64,000 nt of DNA from Butyriboletus loyo (taxonomy: Eukaryota > Basidiomycota > Agaricomycetes > Boletales > Boletaceae): contig JBBPSI010000012.1 of NCBI GenBank assembly GCA_038093515.1, forward strand, positions 62,001-126,000, given 5' to 3'. A model generated the notes under the pieces. The model ran no database searches and was not told where the DNA came from. It worked only from the letters and a program-made list of their open reading frames with translations. Below, piece by piece: positions 1 through 11,128 of this stretch. Made by a program: the position numbers and the translations under genes. Numbering within the stretch: position 1 is the stretch's first letter; every line of letters starts with the position of its first letter.

Positions 1-237
1 AGAGGGGAAGGATGAATATATTGCAAGGCGATTCGAGCTGTAAGTATTCGTCTCGAATAGTTGGACGACAGTCTTCCTGACTTGTCTCGCAGGATCAATC
101 AATACTTTGACGGGAAGCGGACTGACGATGAGATTCTCTACCGGGCAGAGATATCGAGGAAGCAGCTTCGCGAAGTATTGCATCATTACGAGGAATATGT
201 GCGACTTTCCTCGTTGTTTAATATCTACTTGGCCTGA
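1..237 (+). CDS. C-terminal end of a probable NPR3 (nitrogen permease regulator 3) protein, partial
   Basis: Only the last two exons are in the window. The first ends at about base 39 before a GTAAGT donor. The second starts after a TCGCAG acceptor near 92 and reads to a TGA at 235-237. Together they give about 60 residues, including YFDGKRTDDEILYRAEIS followed by RKQLREVLHHYEEY. A helical end with a 'YFDG..T.DEI...A...R..L' pattern resembles the C-terminus of fungal NPR3/NPRL3, a subunit of the SEACIT/GATOR1 complex that restrains TORC1 when amino acids are short. The family call rests on this short tail only. The gene extends left of the window. Confidence 0.5.
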
Positions 238-324
238 CTCTTGCACAGTTGCAGACATTCCTACATCCAGCATAATCTTAAAAATTACACGATTGTCATT
301 GCGCGATATCTAGTTCACGAATTG

Positions 325-1376
325 CTACGCATAATCCCTATGTATCCATCCGAAAAAGCGTTCCGCTTTACTGCAGTCAAAGAAGCTGTTCCCTCCATTC
401 TTTACCCATCTTTCCCTCAGCGGAACATCTGGGAAGTACCTTTGCTTTAGTTCCAACCAGCCTTCGTCAGCTGCGATCTGAGGTGCAACAATGAAAAACT
501 TTTCATGCCCCTTCCACTCGTCGTTCTCCATTGTCACAGCCCTCACAAACGCCTCTGCCGCTGAGTCTTCTTGAACATAGCTCCAGAGGTCGCCCTTCGA
601 ACTCTCGTAGTCCTTCCGGTAGGCTCGAGTCCTCGTTGGGACTGACCAGTGGAGCCGGAGGCTAGCCACTCGCATATTCGGGTACCTTCGGACAATCGTA
701 TCGGCTTGCACCTCGGCGATTCTGCAAGGTGTACATATATCTTCAATGAGACCAACCTCGTTCGAAACACGGACAATAGGGAGTGTTCACAGTTTCGAAA
801 GCCCGTATGGTTCGTCCGGGAGCGTTGGATGAAGTTCGTCTATCGGGAAGTAATCGAACTGGGGCTGAAGGCTGAAGATTGCACGGAGGACATTCACTGA
901 TGATGCTTGTGCCACACGCTCTATCCCGAGCTACGAACGACGATCGAGTCAACTGGACGTACTCGGGCATAGGGCATGGGAAGACGGAACGACTTGCCTC
1001 TGCAGCGGCGCGCAATATGTTCCAACTGATCACCACGTTGCTACGCACAGACAGATAGATTGTTCATCTCGAGAGCAGAAGCGTTTCGGTGTACGCTGGG
1101 GAGATGATCTCACCGATTGTGTGTGTTGACTTTATAGTCGTTCGGTTGTCTGATGCCGGCGAGCTGCACGATGGCATCGCATCCTTTGAAAGCCTTGAGG
1201 GCGTCTTCAAAGTTGGTCAGGTCTGCGGAGACAATGGTGAAGTGCGGATGGTGGCGGAACTCTGTGTGTTCTTTGGTGACCTCGTCGACGCCGACGACGG
1301 TATGGCCTGTCCGGAGGGCCCTCGAGACTACCGGTTGGCCAACGAAGCCGTTACATCCAGTCACTGCGATCTTCAT
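325..1376 (-). CDS. NAD-dependent epimerase/dehydratase family protein (extended SDR)
   Basis: This is a multi-exon gene. The start chosen is the ATG at 1376, which gives MKIAVTGCNGFVGQPVV, a Rossmann-fold glycine motif (GxxGxxG) right at the N-terminus. The first exon continues with an acidic residue after the second strand and with VQLAGIR, typical of the cofactor-binding half. A middle exon (about 810-930) encodes a frame with SSVNVL and then YGLSK, which fits the YxxxK catalytic pair. The last exon ends with SFFDCSKAERFFGWIHRDYA before the stop at 325, the usual 'D.SKA...LGW' end of this family. Substrate cannot be told from sequence; homologs act on nucleotide-sugars or similar. It has no targeting signal and is probably cytosolic. 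It lies in the same orientation as the SOD gene upstream. Confidence 0.8.
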
Positions 1377-1490
1377 GAAGACCAAGAGGACGTCACGTCA
1401 CGTCACGGTTGTCGGAAGTATAACCGTGTGAATTGGTGGGAAAGTTTCTCTCCACCTCTTCCACTTGCAGCGGGCTGGGCCATCGCGTGT

Positions 1491-1528
1491 CCCACACACT
1501 ATCCACTGCCCCCTGGATAATGTGTGGG
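1491..1528. repeat. Near-perfect hairpin, 15-bp arms
   Basis: The left arm CCCACACACTATCCA (1491-1505) and right arm TGGATAATGTGTGGG (1514-1528) pair with one mismatch around an 8-base loop. It sits in the 420-bp gap between the epimerase start and the SOD stop. The rest of that gap shows no gene. Confidence 0.7.
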
Positions 1529-1796
1529 ATCCGTGAACGCGCTTTCCGTTCATGAAAAGTTGGGTTTGCAGAGGATTGGTGTGTGCGACCTGCAGCACGG
1601 TCCATTCACTGTCCCCCGTCTCGGTACTGACCGGAGTACTCGATTGATCGATTGCATGTACCGATCGCACTTCATTTGACACCAGCACACAGTAGAGACG
1701 AGGGAAGCCAAGGCAGTATCACAGACGCTATAAGAGTACATGATACAAATACAATTCGTTTCTGGATGGCATTCCTTCTCACTACATGCTTACCAG

Positions 1797-2530
1797 TCAC
1801 AACTTGGAGCCAGAGACAGCATCGTTGTATCGTTTTTCACCCTCCTCCCAATCGATGATGTTCCAAATCTTATCGAGGTACTGATAACATGGGCGGGAGC
1901 AGGTCAGTGTAGCGTCTCGCAAACATATATAGTTACTCACCGCACCCCTGGCATTGAAGTACTGCAAGTAGTACGCGTGCTCCCAAACATCGATGCCAAT
2001 GATGGGTACATGAGTGAGAAGAGGGTCCTGATTGGCTGTGGTGACGATCTCGAGAACCTTCGTCTTGGCATTCAAGCCCTACCAAGAGGTGAGAAAAGGG
2101 ACCGACATCATTGTGAGGAACACACAAGCCAGCCCCAGCCAGACCCTTGAATGGCCACGGTGGTGACGTTGAACTCCTTGATCAAGTCCTCGACAGAGCC
2201 AAAGTCACGCTGGATGGCATCTTTCAATGGCCCATCCTGGAGAACACCGCCGTTGCCCTTGACATGCTTGCCGTCTGGCGCAGGTGCGAGGTTCTTCCAG
2301 AAGAGGGAGTGGTTAATGTGACCACCACCGTTGAAACGAAGGGCAGACTGAAGGGCGATGCGCTCTTTAGGGGTAGTGGCCCTGGCGTAGTTGTTCTCCG
2401 CAGCGTTGAGGGCATCGACGTATGTTTTATGGTGCTTATCGTGGTGGAGCCTCATGATCTCTGCAATAATGTATGGCTCGAGCGCATCGTTGCTGTAAGG
2501 GAGGTCGGGGAGGGTGTGTGTGCCAGACAT
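1797..2530 (-). CDS. Superoxide dismutase, Fe/Mn family, probably cytosolic Mn-SOD
   Basis: The enzyme converts superoxide to hydrogen peroxide and oxygen at a manganese (or iron) centre. The chosen start (ATG at 2530) gives [20 protein letters not shown], which begins directly at the SOD fold with no mitochondrial presequence. Metal ligands are visible: the first His in [13 protein letters not shown], the second in GHINHSLFW, and the Asp and His in [21 protein letters not shown], the usual core strand, precedes an intron. The protein ends in [13 protein letters not shown] before the stop at 1797. Several short introns split the gene. Length is about 200 residues, normal for the family. The lack of a presequence points to the cytosolic form found in several fungi; a longer upstream exon is not excluded. 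Confidence 0.93.
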
Positions 2531-2567
2531 GATATTGGTTGTATGTAGTGGAAACGTAGTCGTCAGG

Positions 2568-3583
2568 TTACTGGGCGTAATCGTGCACAGCATGACACGT
2601 CGAGATGGATTCAACCGCCCTTTTCATCGCATCCCGTACATATAGACGGTCAGGGGCCCAGCTGGACGGATAGCCCAACGCATATCCCATACTCTTTCCT
2701 CGCAGTTCAGGCGGTGGTCTCCAATAAGCAGGGGGCGGTCTCTCTTTGATAGTCTTTCGACGTTTCTTGCCTGACATTTTCCTGTGGTCGGATGCGGATA
2801 TCACAGGCAGGACAACACAAGACAGCCGGGGCTCATGCGGTGACGCTGCGGAACTTTCAACGGCTTGCGTATTTTCAGTTTTGACTCGCCGGACGATCTT
2901 TATTACGCGACCCTCTTCGGTGAGTAGCAAAGGAGGTAGAGATCGAGCGAGAGGAATATTGGCGAGCACCTTGGTGTCAACGGTGACAGGCTACGGAAAA
3001 GGACATCTCAGTCGTGACCAGACCGACAAGTAATATGTCAATAGTATAATAACCTTAGGATGGACCTGCCATGTTGAAACAGCCGACTCCCGCAGTCGTT
3101 CCATATCCACTGAGGCAGACAGCGCACGTGTCCTGCGTGTTTCAGCTTGTATTTCGTCATCCTCACAATCAGGCTCTCTTGATCTGTTGAAGCTGGTGAG
3201 ATCGTAAAATACCTCAGATCACTCGGGGAAGTAGATACATACACGAGCAGTGATGGTGGCTTGGGGTGTAAAAAAATTTGTTGAGGACATTTCATGCTGG
3301 ATACGAGGCGGAACGCTATTGGGTCCCTATCGGGTTGACCGTCCTCGTGTATATGTCTTTCCCCCGTCTTCTGATGCTTTTTGGCTCTTGATGAACTGAA
3401 TGTCTCTGCAAGGGCAACTGCCCAAGTGTCTCGGAGCATGTTGTCCAGGTCACGTTTGAGGGAGTGACTATGATTCCCATCATGAACAATAGAAGTAAAC
3501 CCTGCGCGTTCAGCAATCTCTGAGCGAGTGATTATTTCCACGTCCTGCGATAGCGAATGTGGATTGGCGAACTTGGGTACCAT
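2568..3583 (-). CDS. Hypothetical protein, probably one multi-exon gene
   Basis: I do not recognise this gene. An open 5' part starting at the ATG at 3583 encodes a plausible soluble protein ([18 protein letters not shown], then a basic stretch [11 protein letters not shown]). It runs into PPSLLVY and then a GTATCT donor candidate near 3237. A 3' part (2568-2969) in the same orientation carries a very basic motif, [19 protein letters not shown], followed by [14 protein letters not shown], and ends HDYAQ at 2568. The two parts may be exons of one gene, or the 3' part may be a separate small gene starting at 2777. The stop lies only 37 bases from the SOD start, so the two genes are packed head-to-tail. 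The [16 protein letters not shown] region looks conserved in style; no function is proposed. Confidence 0.45.
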
Positions 3584-3692
3584 CCCGAGCTGAGCACCTC
3601 GTGAAGCTTGGACAGTGAAAGTTGTTGTGATGTGTTATCCAGGCCCATTGATGTCTACCGATTACGGTATATAGATCCTACCTCGAAACAAA

Positions 3693-4567
3693 ATGAGTGA
3701 GGAGGACCACTTGTACGGCTTCTCTACCGACGATGAAGATTCTTCTGACGAAGAGGTTATCGTGGAGAAAGGGGTTGATGTTGGAAAGCTGCCTACGGTA
3801 GCCAAGGACGACGCTACAGTGCAGAAAAAGCTAGAGCGAGCCCAACGGCAACAAGTGCGTATATTCGCCAACTTCACCCTCGTACCATACGCTCATCCAC
3901 CACAGAAACACGACAAAGGTGTCATATCGATCAGTCGTCTGCCACACGGCTTTTACGAGGATCAACTCCGAGCCTATTTATCGCAATTTGGCGAGGTATT
4001 GCGTCTACGTGTGTCCCGGAATAAAAAGGTCGGTATTTCGTGTCGGTATTTTTTTGGGAGGGGAACGCCGACGATACATCTTCTTAGACCGGAAAGTCAA
4101 AACATTATGCATTCCTCGAGTTTGACTCGTCCTCCGTTGCACAGATCGTTGCGGAGACGATGGACAACTACCTGCTCATGGGACATATACTCAAATGCAA
4201 GGTGATACCCAAGGATGAGGTTCATCCAGAGTTGTGGGTGGGTGCCAATCGAAAATGGAGACCTGTTCCCCGAGACCGTATAGCCCGGATGCAACACAAC
4301 AAGGTGAACAAATTAAAGAGTACGCTTGTGACCAAATCGAGCTGACATATTTTCTGACACCAAGTCTCGAACGGAGGAGAGCACCCAGAGGGCAGAAAAA
4401 CGGCTGATGAAACGTCAGGAGGAACGCAAGCGCAAATTGGCAGAGGTTGGGATAAAGTATGATTTTGATGCCGTCGCATATGTGAGTGCATTTCATTTCA
4501 GTCCTGCTTTGCCTCCTCCCGGTGTCTGATTCGTGATCGTTAGAAAAAGAAACCAAAGTCTTCATAG
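3693..4567 (+). CDS. NOP15: Nop15/NIFK-type nucleolar RRM protein (60S ribosome biogenesis)
   Basis: Five exons can be placed: 3693-3854, 3906-4028, 4088-4303, 4365-4481 and 4544-4567, giving 213 residues, the usual family size. The N-terminus is acidic (STDDEDSSDEE). A single RRM follows. RNP2-like VISISRLPHGFYEDQL leads into LSQFGEVLRLRVSRNKK; after an intron the RNP1 part is TGKSKHYAFLEF, then VAETMDNYLLMGH. The C-terminal third is basic and helical (EKRLMKRQEERKRKLAEVG) and ends KKKPKSS. In yeast Nop15 acts in early pre-60S particles and in cytokinesis; human NIFK binds the Ki-67 FHA domain. The second donor is GTCGGT, unusual but GT. The assignment is strong because the RRM and the flanking 'GFYE..L..YFSQFG.V..LRLSRNKKTG' signature match the family. 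Confidence 0.92.
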
Positions 4568-5430
4568 AGACAAACGTGTCGATATCAATGTGATTAGGAG
4601 TCTGAGCGGACCGTTCCAATTTCCCATATTCCAATGCCAGGGTGTGTGTTGCTCCCGCCTGACTTGGGCAAAGGAATGTTCAATATGATATGTCTGCTCA
4701 ATGGTGAAACTGTTTTTTGTCCCCGTGGTCGTGCATCAAACTGGCCGAGCGACAGGTTTGCAAGTACGGCACACCTGCCAACTTGACCAAAGTTTCGAAC
4801 TGCTCCGAACCAAGATGATTGACCCTTCTAGTCTAGACGAGTGATGTATGCCCTGTTGTGGTATTATTCGGCTACCGAATCGTGGAAAGTCAAGGAGTTA
4901 TGGTCGCTCTGTTATGCGTTGCTAAGTGATTGTTCGATCCGTGCTTGCTGTCCGTTGACGAACCTCGGGTTGAGTCAAAAATATCGATATCAAGTGATAT
5001 CCAAAAATGGTTATGCGCTGGGAGTAGTGAACAGGAACAGGATAGAATTGGCGAAACTAAACTTCTCTCATTGCGGCTATGCGGCATATGCATATTGACC
5101 CGTGGTGTCCACGGGTCCCGCGTAGCTAGTAACTGGGTACCTGCGTTCGCTTTGCGACCTCGATTGCACCTTCAAATCAGTTCTAACCGAGTGTAGCCGA
5201 GTGCTACAGACTGCGAACCGGTGGTTCCGACCAATAACCGTTTCAGAACTAGTTCGGTAGTTAACGTTCAAATCTGTAACCTGGGGCTCAACTACAAAAC
5301 GTAGCCGACCCATCGTCCAATCAGAACTCTCAGGTATTGCACGACTACTCCGTTTCTCTGCGCTCCGTCGGAACCACAGGCGAGTCTCTTTCTTTCTCTA
5401 GATTTGTCGCTCGATACAACATATCGCGTT
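4568..5430. other. Intergenic stretch without a recognisable gene
   Basis: About 860 bases between NOP15 and the Ser/Pro-rich open frame. Only short overlapping frames on both strands are present, with no family motif, splice-supported exon chain or clear repeat. From about 5330 the sequence becomes pyrimidine-rich (TCTCTTTCTTTCTCTAG), as seen before many fungal start sites. Confidence 0.5.
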
Positions 5431-5434
5431 AGCT

Positions 5435-6194
5435 TTCACCTGGCAACAAGTATCGCGACGCCGCGCTGCGTCTTGCTCGTACTCGCACCCCATCACTCTC
5501 GCGTTCGACGTCCTTCTCCGCCTCATCTCCGCCTAATTCCACTCCCCGGCGCAATCGTTCCATCCCATTATCCAGAGACCCACAGTCGCCCATTCCAGGC
5601 ATCCATGTCCCACTTCCCCGCTCAGCAAGTGACGAAGACCAGGGTGCATCTCCTCATGGGCATGAGGAACAACTCGAGAGTGAACCTGAGCGGGCCTCCA
5701 ATACTGATGATGGTCGTACTTTAGATATGGAACCCGCGTTTTCATCTGCGTCTTCTGACCCAAGCTATCCGATGGATCGTACCGTCCAAGCTACTCGTTC
5801 TCCTATTGTTCCATCGACTGCATTTTCTTCTCCTGCGCCATCAGCAGCGTTTACGCCGACTCCCGCCATCGCACCACGTCCACGTACTCGGTTCAACGTC
5901 CCATCGCACTCGCAGGAACTAGACACTCAAGAAGGTGGCAGTGTGAATTCGGAACTCCCACATGCCAAAAATCTCTCCGTCATCAACTCCACCGCCCGTC
6001 TGTGCATGCAAGTCGTTCCTACACCACATCCTCACCGACGTCCAAGGGCGCTGCCGGTCGGGATGCAATTACCATGGACCAGTAGCCACAAAGCTAGTTC
6101 GAGTCTTTGTACAACCTACCGCATTGTGTATAACACCCTTGGGCCCATGGCTGCTAACCCACGCATGTACTACCCATGTCATGGGCATGGGTAA
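5435..6194 (+). other. Ser/Pro-rich open frame without a start codon near its beginning
   Basis: One frame stays open from about 5435 (just after a TAG) to 6194, roughly 250 codons, but its first ATG is at 5727. The encoded sequence is Ser/Thr/Pro/Arg-rich with an acidic patch (SASDEDQGASPHG, EEQLESEPERASNTDDG), suggesting a disordered region rather than random sequence. It could be an internal exon of a decayed gene or of a transposon-encoded structural protein. No zinc knuckle, protease or reverse-transcriptase motif follows. I cannot name it. Confidence 0.3.
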
Positions 6195-6247
6195 AGTCCC
6201 AGGTATGAGTGTGGGTATAGTCCTAGGTACTCTGGGGTTTACCCATG
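6172..6247. repeat. Nested short palindromes built on CCCATG/CATGGG
   Basis: TACCCATG and CATGGGTA flank a 7-base spacer near 6172-6194. CATGGGTAAA (about 6186-6195) pairs with TTTACCCATG (about 6238-6247). The following 900 bases up to PHO84 contain no gene I can support. Confidence 0.5.
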
Positions 6248-7148
6248 CAGCTCACTGGCAGTCGCGTGACGGATACTGTCATTAGTTAGGTATATATGAA
6301 TATCCCCCAAGGAATTGAGAACGTCTTTGAGAAACCACTCCGAATGAATTTTGCACTCGAATATAAGGAGCCGATAGCAAAGATGGGCGTTATGGATCCC
6401 TCGAGGACTGTGTTCGTACCTTTGTGATAGTAGCTTCGAGATCATTTCGATTCGGTTCGAAAGTCGTGAACGTTCGATAGCATCCAAATTGAGTCGTTCA
6501 CTCCGCGAAGTGCCAACGAAGCGTACTGATTTCGTACTGATTAGTAGCTGGTGTAACAAAGATAATCTACTACTCACCCCGATGCTATAGACGTGAATTC
6601 TGATTGGCTGGGCTTTCGGCCCGCGTAGCCACTCACTTCGTTACCACCTCGAGAGCACTTCTTCGTTTGACTCCGTCGCTTTCGAAGTCCCCCCAAAATA
6701 CGCTTCGATTCGCTTCGCGGTAACTCCAAGTCTCATAATGACATTACAATTTATTGGACTTTTGCATAGTCACCACCCCCGTCTGAGCTCATTCACCGCG
6801 GTGGAAATAGAATCAGAAGTGAGGCGAATAGGATATATGTTAGCCGACCTCCGATGATTCAACGGCCCGTGGTTGCAACATCGAGCCGTCAAACTTTCAA
6901 GGACGCGAACGCATACACAATATTGAGAATGGCCCATCTGGTGATAGCCGACCTGAGCGTTGATCTCACTTGAGGGATGCGTCGTCGTGTTTCAGATAAG
7001 CGGTGTTTTATAATAATATGTGCGAGACAGAGCAAGTTAGAAGTGCAGTGGCATTGCGCATTACAAAAATAGACATGATCTGCGCGTAAAATCACTAAGA
7101 GGATCCGACATAATAAGGAGCGAGTCCGATGACAGGGTTTTCCGCTGT
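6248..7148. other. Gene-poor interval downstream of PHO84
   Basis: Only short, unsupported reading frames are seen. PHO84 (minus strand) ends at 7149, so the right edge probably includes its 3' untranslated region. Confidence 0.4.
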
Positions 7149-9239
7149 CTAGGCAACGATAGCACCGGTGATATATGATTCCTGGTCCTCGTTCGAGAGG
7201 GCCTCGAGGGTCTTTTGCTTGGTCTCTGGGATAAGCAATGTGGACAAGATTCCTGTCAGCATAAAGAAGGCAAAGATTTCCATGCTATGCGAACACAATC
7301 GTTTAGATAGCCATCGGTAAACACAGATGATACTCACATGTGTTGGATGAATTTGTTCGTGCCGCCAATGTTCATCAACTGGCCGAATCCTAGTTGCGCA
7401 ACCACAGCGCCGAGCTTGCCACTCGCTGCCGAAATACCGTGTGCCGTCGAACGGTAACGGGTGGGGAATGCCTCTCCAGGTACGATGAAGGTCGTTGTGT
7501 TAGGACCAAAGTTCTGGAAGAAGTTGGTAAGGCAGTAGAGGAAGACGAAAGCATTCGAGCTAGCTGTCGAAGCAGTAAGTTTGTTGTAACCGAAGCCTTT
7601 GGAAAATAATGAGTGCTCATCGGCGGAAACCAGCACGACAACATACCCATAATGACGAAGAGAACGGTAAGGACGCTGAAACCCATGAGTTGGATGGGCT
7701 TGCGACCCCATGTATCGATGACCAGGAAGGAAGCCCAATATCCGGGAATAAGGCCGGCAACAGTGAGAATAAGATTCCCGGTGCAAATGTTGTACAGAGA
7801 CTCGTAGACACTGAGAGGGGTACCCTTGGGGGCAGTACTGCCACCGAATTTAATGGCAGTCAAGATGACAGAGCTGTTGAGGCCGAGACCGTAGAAAGCG
7901 ATCTAGAGACAAGTTAGGACAGATAGGCAACGGGAGTGTTCGACTGACATCGAGTGCGAACCAAGAGTAGGCCGTGCCGAGCAGAACCTTGCCGTTTTCC
8001 CACTTGGAGAAGTGAGCGATAAAGTCAGCACGGGTTGCGCGAGGTGCCTTGACACGGTGGGAAACAACCGCATCGTCATCCTCGACGTACTTGCCGGTAG
8101 TGAGAACGGTGTCGATGTCGTGTGCGGCTTGCTCGACGTTGCGCTCGATATCCATAGTGAAACGAGGGGTCTCGGGAATGGTGAGACGGAAGTAAAGGGC
8201 GATGACACCAGGGACGCATCCAAGACCAATGAGGAGACGCCAAGTGTAGTCGACGGGAACCACACAAGGGTAGGGGGCCGCAAGGATGGCATCCTTGTAT
8301 GCAGCAACAATGATGAGGCCGACAAGAGCGGAAGCTAGCGAAATATCGATTAGAGCGATTTTGTGTTTGAATGACAAACGTACTGAATTGACCCCATCCC
8401 TGGAAGGCGAATACGGCGGTCATGAGACGACCACGAGTACGGGTGGCGGCGAATTCGGATGAAATGATGGCACTTAGCGGGTAATCACCGCCGATACCGA
8501 CACCCATCTGATAGAGTGGTAGTGAGGAAGTGTGGATGGATTGAAGGTAGTTGAAGAACTGACGATGAACCGCCATACGATGAGGACACCGATGATGCCG
8601 ACAGCGGGTGCCTGGCCGGAAAGAGCCTGGCCAAAGGTGGCGATGATCATGATCATAAGTTCAATTCCATCTGGATGATTTGGAATTAGAACGGTGATGG
8701 GGGGAGATCGAGGTTGGATTACTTACACATGCGCTTACGACCGAGGACATCGGCAAGCCAACCAAAGATGACCTGACCAAACAAGTTTCCGACGGGGGTG
8801 GCGGCCTTGACACCGGTGGACTGCCAAGTGGAGAGGGCAGCTAGACGGGTCGGTTGAGGGTAATGGAGGAAGCGGAAGGACGGACATACCATTTTTCCCG
8901 TAGACATAGTTGAGCATGGAGGCACCGATGCTGATAGCGAAGATGTCATAGCTAGGAGAGGGTTACGCGATGAAAGCGAGAGGATGAGAACGTGCGGCTT
9001 ACGCATCGGTGAAGAAGCCGACGCCTGTGACCAAACAGACTTTCACATGGAACCAACTATGAGGCAGGGTGAGATGTAAGGGAGGAAGAAGGAGGAGAAA
9101 GAGCATACGAGAAGGGTGCACTGTCGATCTCTGCGAGAGCAGCGCGACGACGCTCGTTGAGCACGACGATGTTGGTCTGGCCACGGGGCTTGTCGGGGTA
9201 GGAGTCGTGATCGGAGAGCTGCTCGACTGCGTTGGCCAT
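7149..9239 (-). CDS. PHO84: High-affinity inorganic phosphate transporter (PHO84 type, MFS)
   Basis: This is a proton-coupled phosphate importer of the plasma membrane. The start at 9239 gives [20 protein letters not shown], a hydrophilic cytosolic N-terminus. About ten exons cover the twelve-helix MFS fold: [17 protein letters not shown] (helix 1), [20 protein letters not shown] (the helix 2-3 MFS signature), [19 protein letters not shown] (helix 4, the phosphate:H+ symporter signature [11 protein letters not shown]), and a large central loop rich in charge. The second half has [33 protein letters not shown] and [22 protein letters not shown]. It ends [18 protein letters not shown]. All hallmark residues of the PHS family are present. 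It is divergent from the ETFRF1-like gene across about 380 bp. One CACGTT (about 9330-9335), a possible low-affinity Pho4-type site, lies in that gap; this is only suggestive. Confidence 0.95.
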
Positions 9240-9617
9240 TGTGAAGTGCCGTTGACGGGAGAGCGGGGAAGACGCGCTCCATAGGGTTTATAACTGGGCG
9301 CTGATGAGAATAGAGACGGAGGTACCTTGCACGTTCGTACATTGGTGCCATCGAGTCAGGTACCCGACCATGACTAAATCTTCTCTTGGGTGCCGTCACA
9401 TGTTCGCATTGCCATCAGATCCGCATGTGGTCTGCCATGTTTTCGTTCCCATACAGCTCCCCTTCCCAGACTTGTTTTCACCTTGTCGCGGCGGCCCAAA
9501 GTCGAAGCGGAATACCGCCGTAGTTGGAAACTCAAAGCGCTGTCACCAAGTTGCGGACCGAGTGCAGATCCCTGTCGGGCGATGCTTGCCCGATTTGTAC
9601 CTCACTCCTCGCTCTCC

Positions 9618-10045
9618 ATGGCAGCTGTAAGAACCTCTCAACGCTTGCGAGCCCTGGCCCTGTACAAGGAGCTCCATCGTCTCGGACGCGACTACGAGCC
9701 TTCGTCAGTCAGATGCTGTTCGTTTCCGTGGCATGTTCACACGTATCGCCAGCTATGACTTTCACAGGAAGCTAAGAAAACTCTATGAGAGTAAGTCCTT
9801 CCATAGCACTCTAGCTCATCATGTTGACCGGATCGCCCTCTGCCCACACAGAGAACCGAGACTTGAAAGATGAGGCGGAGATCGAGAAAGCACTCGCATT
9901 TGGAGAATACATCAAGAACGGTATGTCGTTCCAAACCCTTCAGAGGCCTGTCTGACGGCGATCAGAAACCTTGGCCTTGTATTCCCTGCGTAAATATAGG
10001 CATTTGAAGCGGATGTATTCTCCTAGCTCAGCATCCGATCCATAA
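9618..10045 (+). CDS. LYR-motif protein of the ETFRF1/LYRM5 type
   Basis: Four exons join cleanly: 9618-9703, 9753-9790, 9852-9920 and 9966-10045, giving 90 residues. The N-terminus has LRALALYKELHRLGRDYE, a LYR-type Leu-Tyr-Lys motif. The rest reads YDFHRKLRKLYEKNRDL, then FGEYIKNETLALYSLRKYR, then HLKRMYSP. This spacing and the 'LRKYR.LK..Y' end match ETFRF1/LYRM5. In animals that protein binds electron-transfer flavoprotein and removes its flavin; LYR proteins generally work in mitochondria with acyl carrier protein. No classic presequence is visible, which is common for this family. Its promoter is shared with PHO84. Confidence 0.85.
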
Positions 10046-10906
10046 CTCCCGTGCTCGTTCAGTCTGTCGGGAGCAGAGCATCTAGGGTCGTTGTTCAAGT
10101 CATCGGTGGTGAATGCCCTCGATTGCCACGTATCATCGTGGACGGGGGCCAGCCCACATTACACGTGTTCATTACATCTGTCTAGTGCGTCACGTCCTGT
10201 CCAGTGTCGACATCCGAAAATGGATGAATACAGCCAGGAGCCATCCGATGAGGCCCTGTTAAGCACTGGAAAATCCGGTTCAGGGAGTTCCCCTTACGAA
10301 GCGGCCACTTCAAAGTACGTCAAGACACTGGTGACTGGATGATATAGGAGCAAGGCAGGGCGTGAATCGATCCTGCGATGCACACAGGACTCTCCAGTGG
10401 TGTAAACCTAGCTTCTGCATTCAACCCCCTTTCAGCGACGTGTCAACTGATCACTGACGGGTTAATTTTGGATCTGGAGGTCACACCGAACGTCGGCCGC
10501 CTGCAGTTGGATGGCTGATGTTCATCTGTCCTGGGAGAACAGACGACAACTGGGAAATCGCCGTTGGCATCACGGTCCTATGTCGTGGCGTGGAGTCGCG
10601 TTCGACCACCTCACGATAGTATAAAACATCCCAATCAAATGCGATGTAAATGCTTCAGACTCGAGTTGGGCAGTGCGGACCTGTGCCAGGCACTAGCGGA
10701 AATTAGATCCAAGGCAGAGTCGACTCAATGACCGACTACGCTGTAAAGACAGCTTAGATGCGAACATACATCAATAGAAGTACCGTGGGGGGAATCAGAG
10801 TTGCGGGTGTAAGTGCGATCGATCAGCTCTCAGCGTAATGACGTAATGTGGTACTCCGCCACTGTTCCAAACACGACCACATATACATATATACCCAGCC
10901 AACTGG
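10046..10906. other. Intergenic stretch with no supported gene
   Basis: About 860 bases of mixed sequence with only short frames lacking motifs. It ends at the left arm of the inverted repeat. Confidence 0.4.
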
Positions 10907-11128
10907 CAAAACTTGTTGTGGGGCCAAGTTTGTCTCTGTTTGTCTCACCCTCAAGATATATCTGTTATTTACCTGTCCAAAAATGGCGAGCGTAGATAAG
11001 GAAGCGCGAGTGAGCGAGGCAGGATACGAATAGTACTGCGTGGTGCTCTGAGAACAGCATACTACCCTGGTAAAGCCGGGGCACAATTGAGTCAAACAGA
11101 GTTAAACTTGGCCCCACAACAAGTTTTG
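10907..11128. mobile_element. MITE-like element with about 41-bp terminal inverted repeats
   Basis: The left arm (10907-10947) starts CAAAACTTGTTGTGGGGCCA and the right arm (11088-11128) is its reverse complement apart from a few mismatches in the inner half. The 140-bp core has no coding capacity. Total size is about 222 bp. I see no clear target-site duplication: the left flank is AACTGG and the right flank is TAATGG. It may therefore be an old non-autonomous DNA transposon, or an inverted duplication made in another way. The 11129-11677 gap beyond it shows no gene. Confidence 0.6.

Noticed and set aside
9390..9758. 122-codon plus-strand frame covering the ETFRF1 start
   Set aside because: It is a shadow frame; the spliced ETFRF1/LYRM5 protein explains this DNA.
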